This document shows positions 63,729 through 64,000 of a stretch of DNA of 64,000 bases, piece by piece (the first letter of the stretch is position 1; each line of letters opens with the position of its first letter). Origin of the DNA: Adlercreutzia sp. ZJ304 (lineage in GTDB: Bacteria; Actinomycetota; Coriobacteriia; Coriobacteriales; Eggerthellaceae); assembly GCF_011039075.1 (NCBI RefSeq), contig NZ_JAAKEG010000003.1, positions 99,836 to 163,835 of the forward strand, read 5' to 3'. Both the position numbers and the translations under genes were made by a program. The notes under the pieces were generated by a model. The model searched no databases, was not told the DNA's origin, and saw only the letters and a list, made by a program, of their open reading frames with translations.

Positions 63729-64000
63729 ATGGCATCAGAGCAAAGACAGAAGCTAACTATTAAAAACCAATACATGTTCAACAGAGTTATGACAGATGAG
63801 GATATATGCATAAAAACGCTAGAGCGTATATTAAACAAAAAGATAGAGTCCCTTGAATACAAAAATGCAGAACAGGCATTTGAACCTCTGGCACACACAA
63901 AAGGAGTGCGCCTTGATTTGTTTGCTAAAGGAGAAAATAAGGTATATGACATAGAACTTCAAATTCAACCTAGAAAAGATATTGCAAAAAGATACAGATA
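63729..64000 (+). CDS. PD-(D/E)XK nuclease-family transposase (Rpn-like), 5' part
   Basis: The frame is open from ATG 63729 to the window end (90 codons), so the gene is cut. The start NQYMFNRVMTDEDICIKTLE followed by RILNKKIESLEY and GVRLDLFAKGENKVYDIELQ matches the Rpn/PF12784 family, with the acidic D then ExQ active-site pattern. These proteins act as recombination-promoting nucleases. The gene is much more AT-rich than its neighbours, which suggests recent acquisition. GAAAGG lies upstream of the start. Confidence 0.75.
   Translation, partial: MASEQRQKLTIKNQYMFNRVMTDEDICIKTLERILNKKIESLEYKNAEQAFEPLAHTKGVRLDLFAKGENKVYDIELQIQPRKDIAKRYR

Noticed and set aside
63701..63952. Minus-strand 83-codon frame at the window end
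   Set aside because: It is a shadow of the AT-rich transposase-family gene on the plus strand, which has a family match.
1..64000. CRISPR arrays, tRNA and rRNA genes
   Set aside because: No regularly spaced identical repeats, no cloverleaf-like intergenic segments and no rRNA-like sequence were seen in any gap.

Overview
The window most likely comes from a low-to-mid GC member of the class Coriobacteriia (Eggerthellales-like Actinomycetota). The support is a combination of traits: a fused AccD-AccA carboxyltransferase, a FabK-type FAS II gene set, a single-chain PurL, a Tat-exported molybdopterin oxidoreductase with NrfD and TorD partners, an NAWGW-type murein hydrolase, and wall-anchored giants with LAxTG tails. 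This assignment is inference from gene content; no rRNA or tRNA gene is present to confirm it.

Layout. 1-9,968: surface locus A (InlB-repeat protein, membrane accessory, secreted subunit, second membrane accessory, 1809-aa LAKTG wall protein). 10,105-28,632: core genes (DUF4190 protein, CorC-like, endonuclease-fold protein, decayed recQ, murein hydrolase, two TrkA proteins, purB, Tat protein, two-component system, purC, purL). 28,644-29,888: MoaE-like gene and a PIN/RHH toxin-antitoxin pair. 30,228-32,259: BspA-like leucine-rich-repeat protein split by an 11-G tract. 32,363-43,142: surface locus B, a second copy of locus A with the same five-gene order plus one extra secreted protein upstream. 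43,201-43,705: YoeB/YefM. 43,946-48,924: lysA, hom, HAD hydrolase, CmpB-like membrane protein. 48,933-56,705: divergent fatty acid cluster (accDA-fabZ-fabF-fabG versus acpP-fabK-fabD plus a deformylase-like gene). 56,755-63,375: a Dms-type oxidoreductase operon with a MocR regulator, flanked by 43-bp direct repeats. 63,729-64,000: start of a PD-(D/E)XK transposase-family gene.

The most interesting system is the pair of surface loci. Both encode, in order, a repetitive secreted protein, a single-pass membrane protein, an abundant-looking secreted subunit with a near-identical leader and ribosome-binding region, a second single-pass membrane protein, and a giant LAxTG wall protein. The extracytoplasmic domains of the membrane proteins are strongly conserved between loci, while the secreted components have diverged. 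This looks like a conserved assembly or tethering machinery paired with variable surface material. No function is established from the sequence.

Two non-coding repeat families also stand out. One is a 143-bp element with 23-bp terminal inverted repeats (three copies of identical length). The other is a hairpin family whose stems differ in sequence yet still pair, around a conserved loop (three good copies and one remnant).
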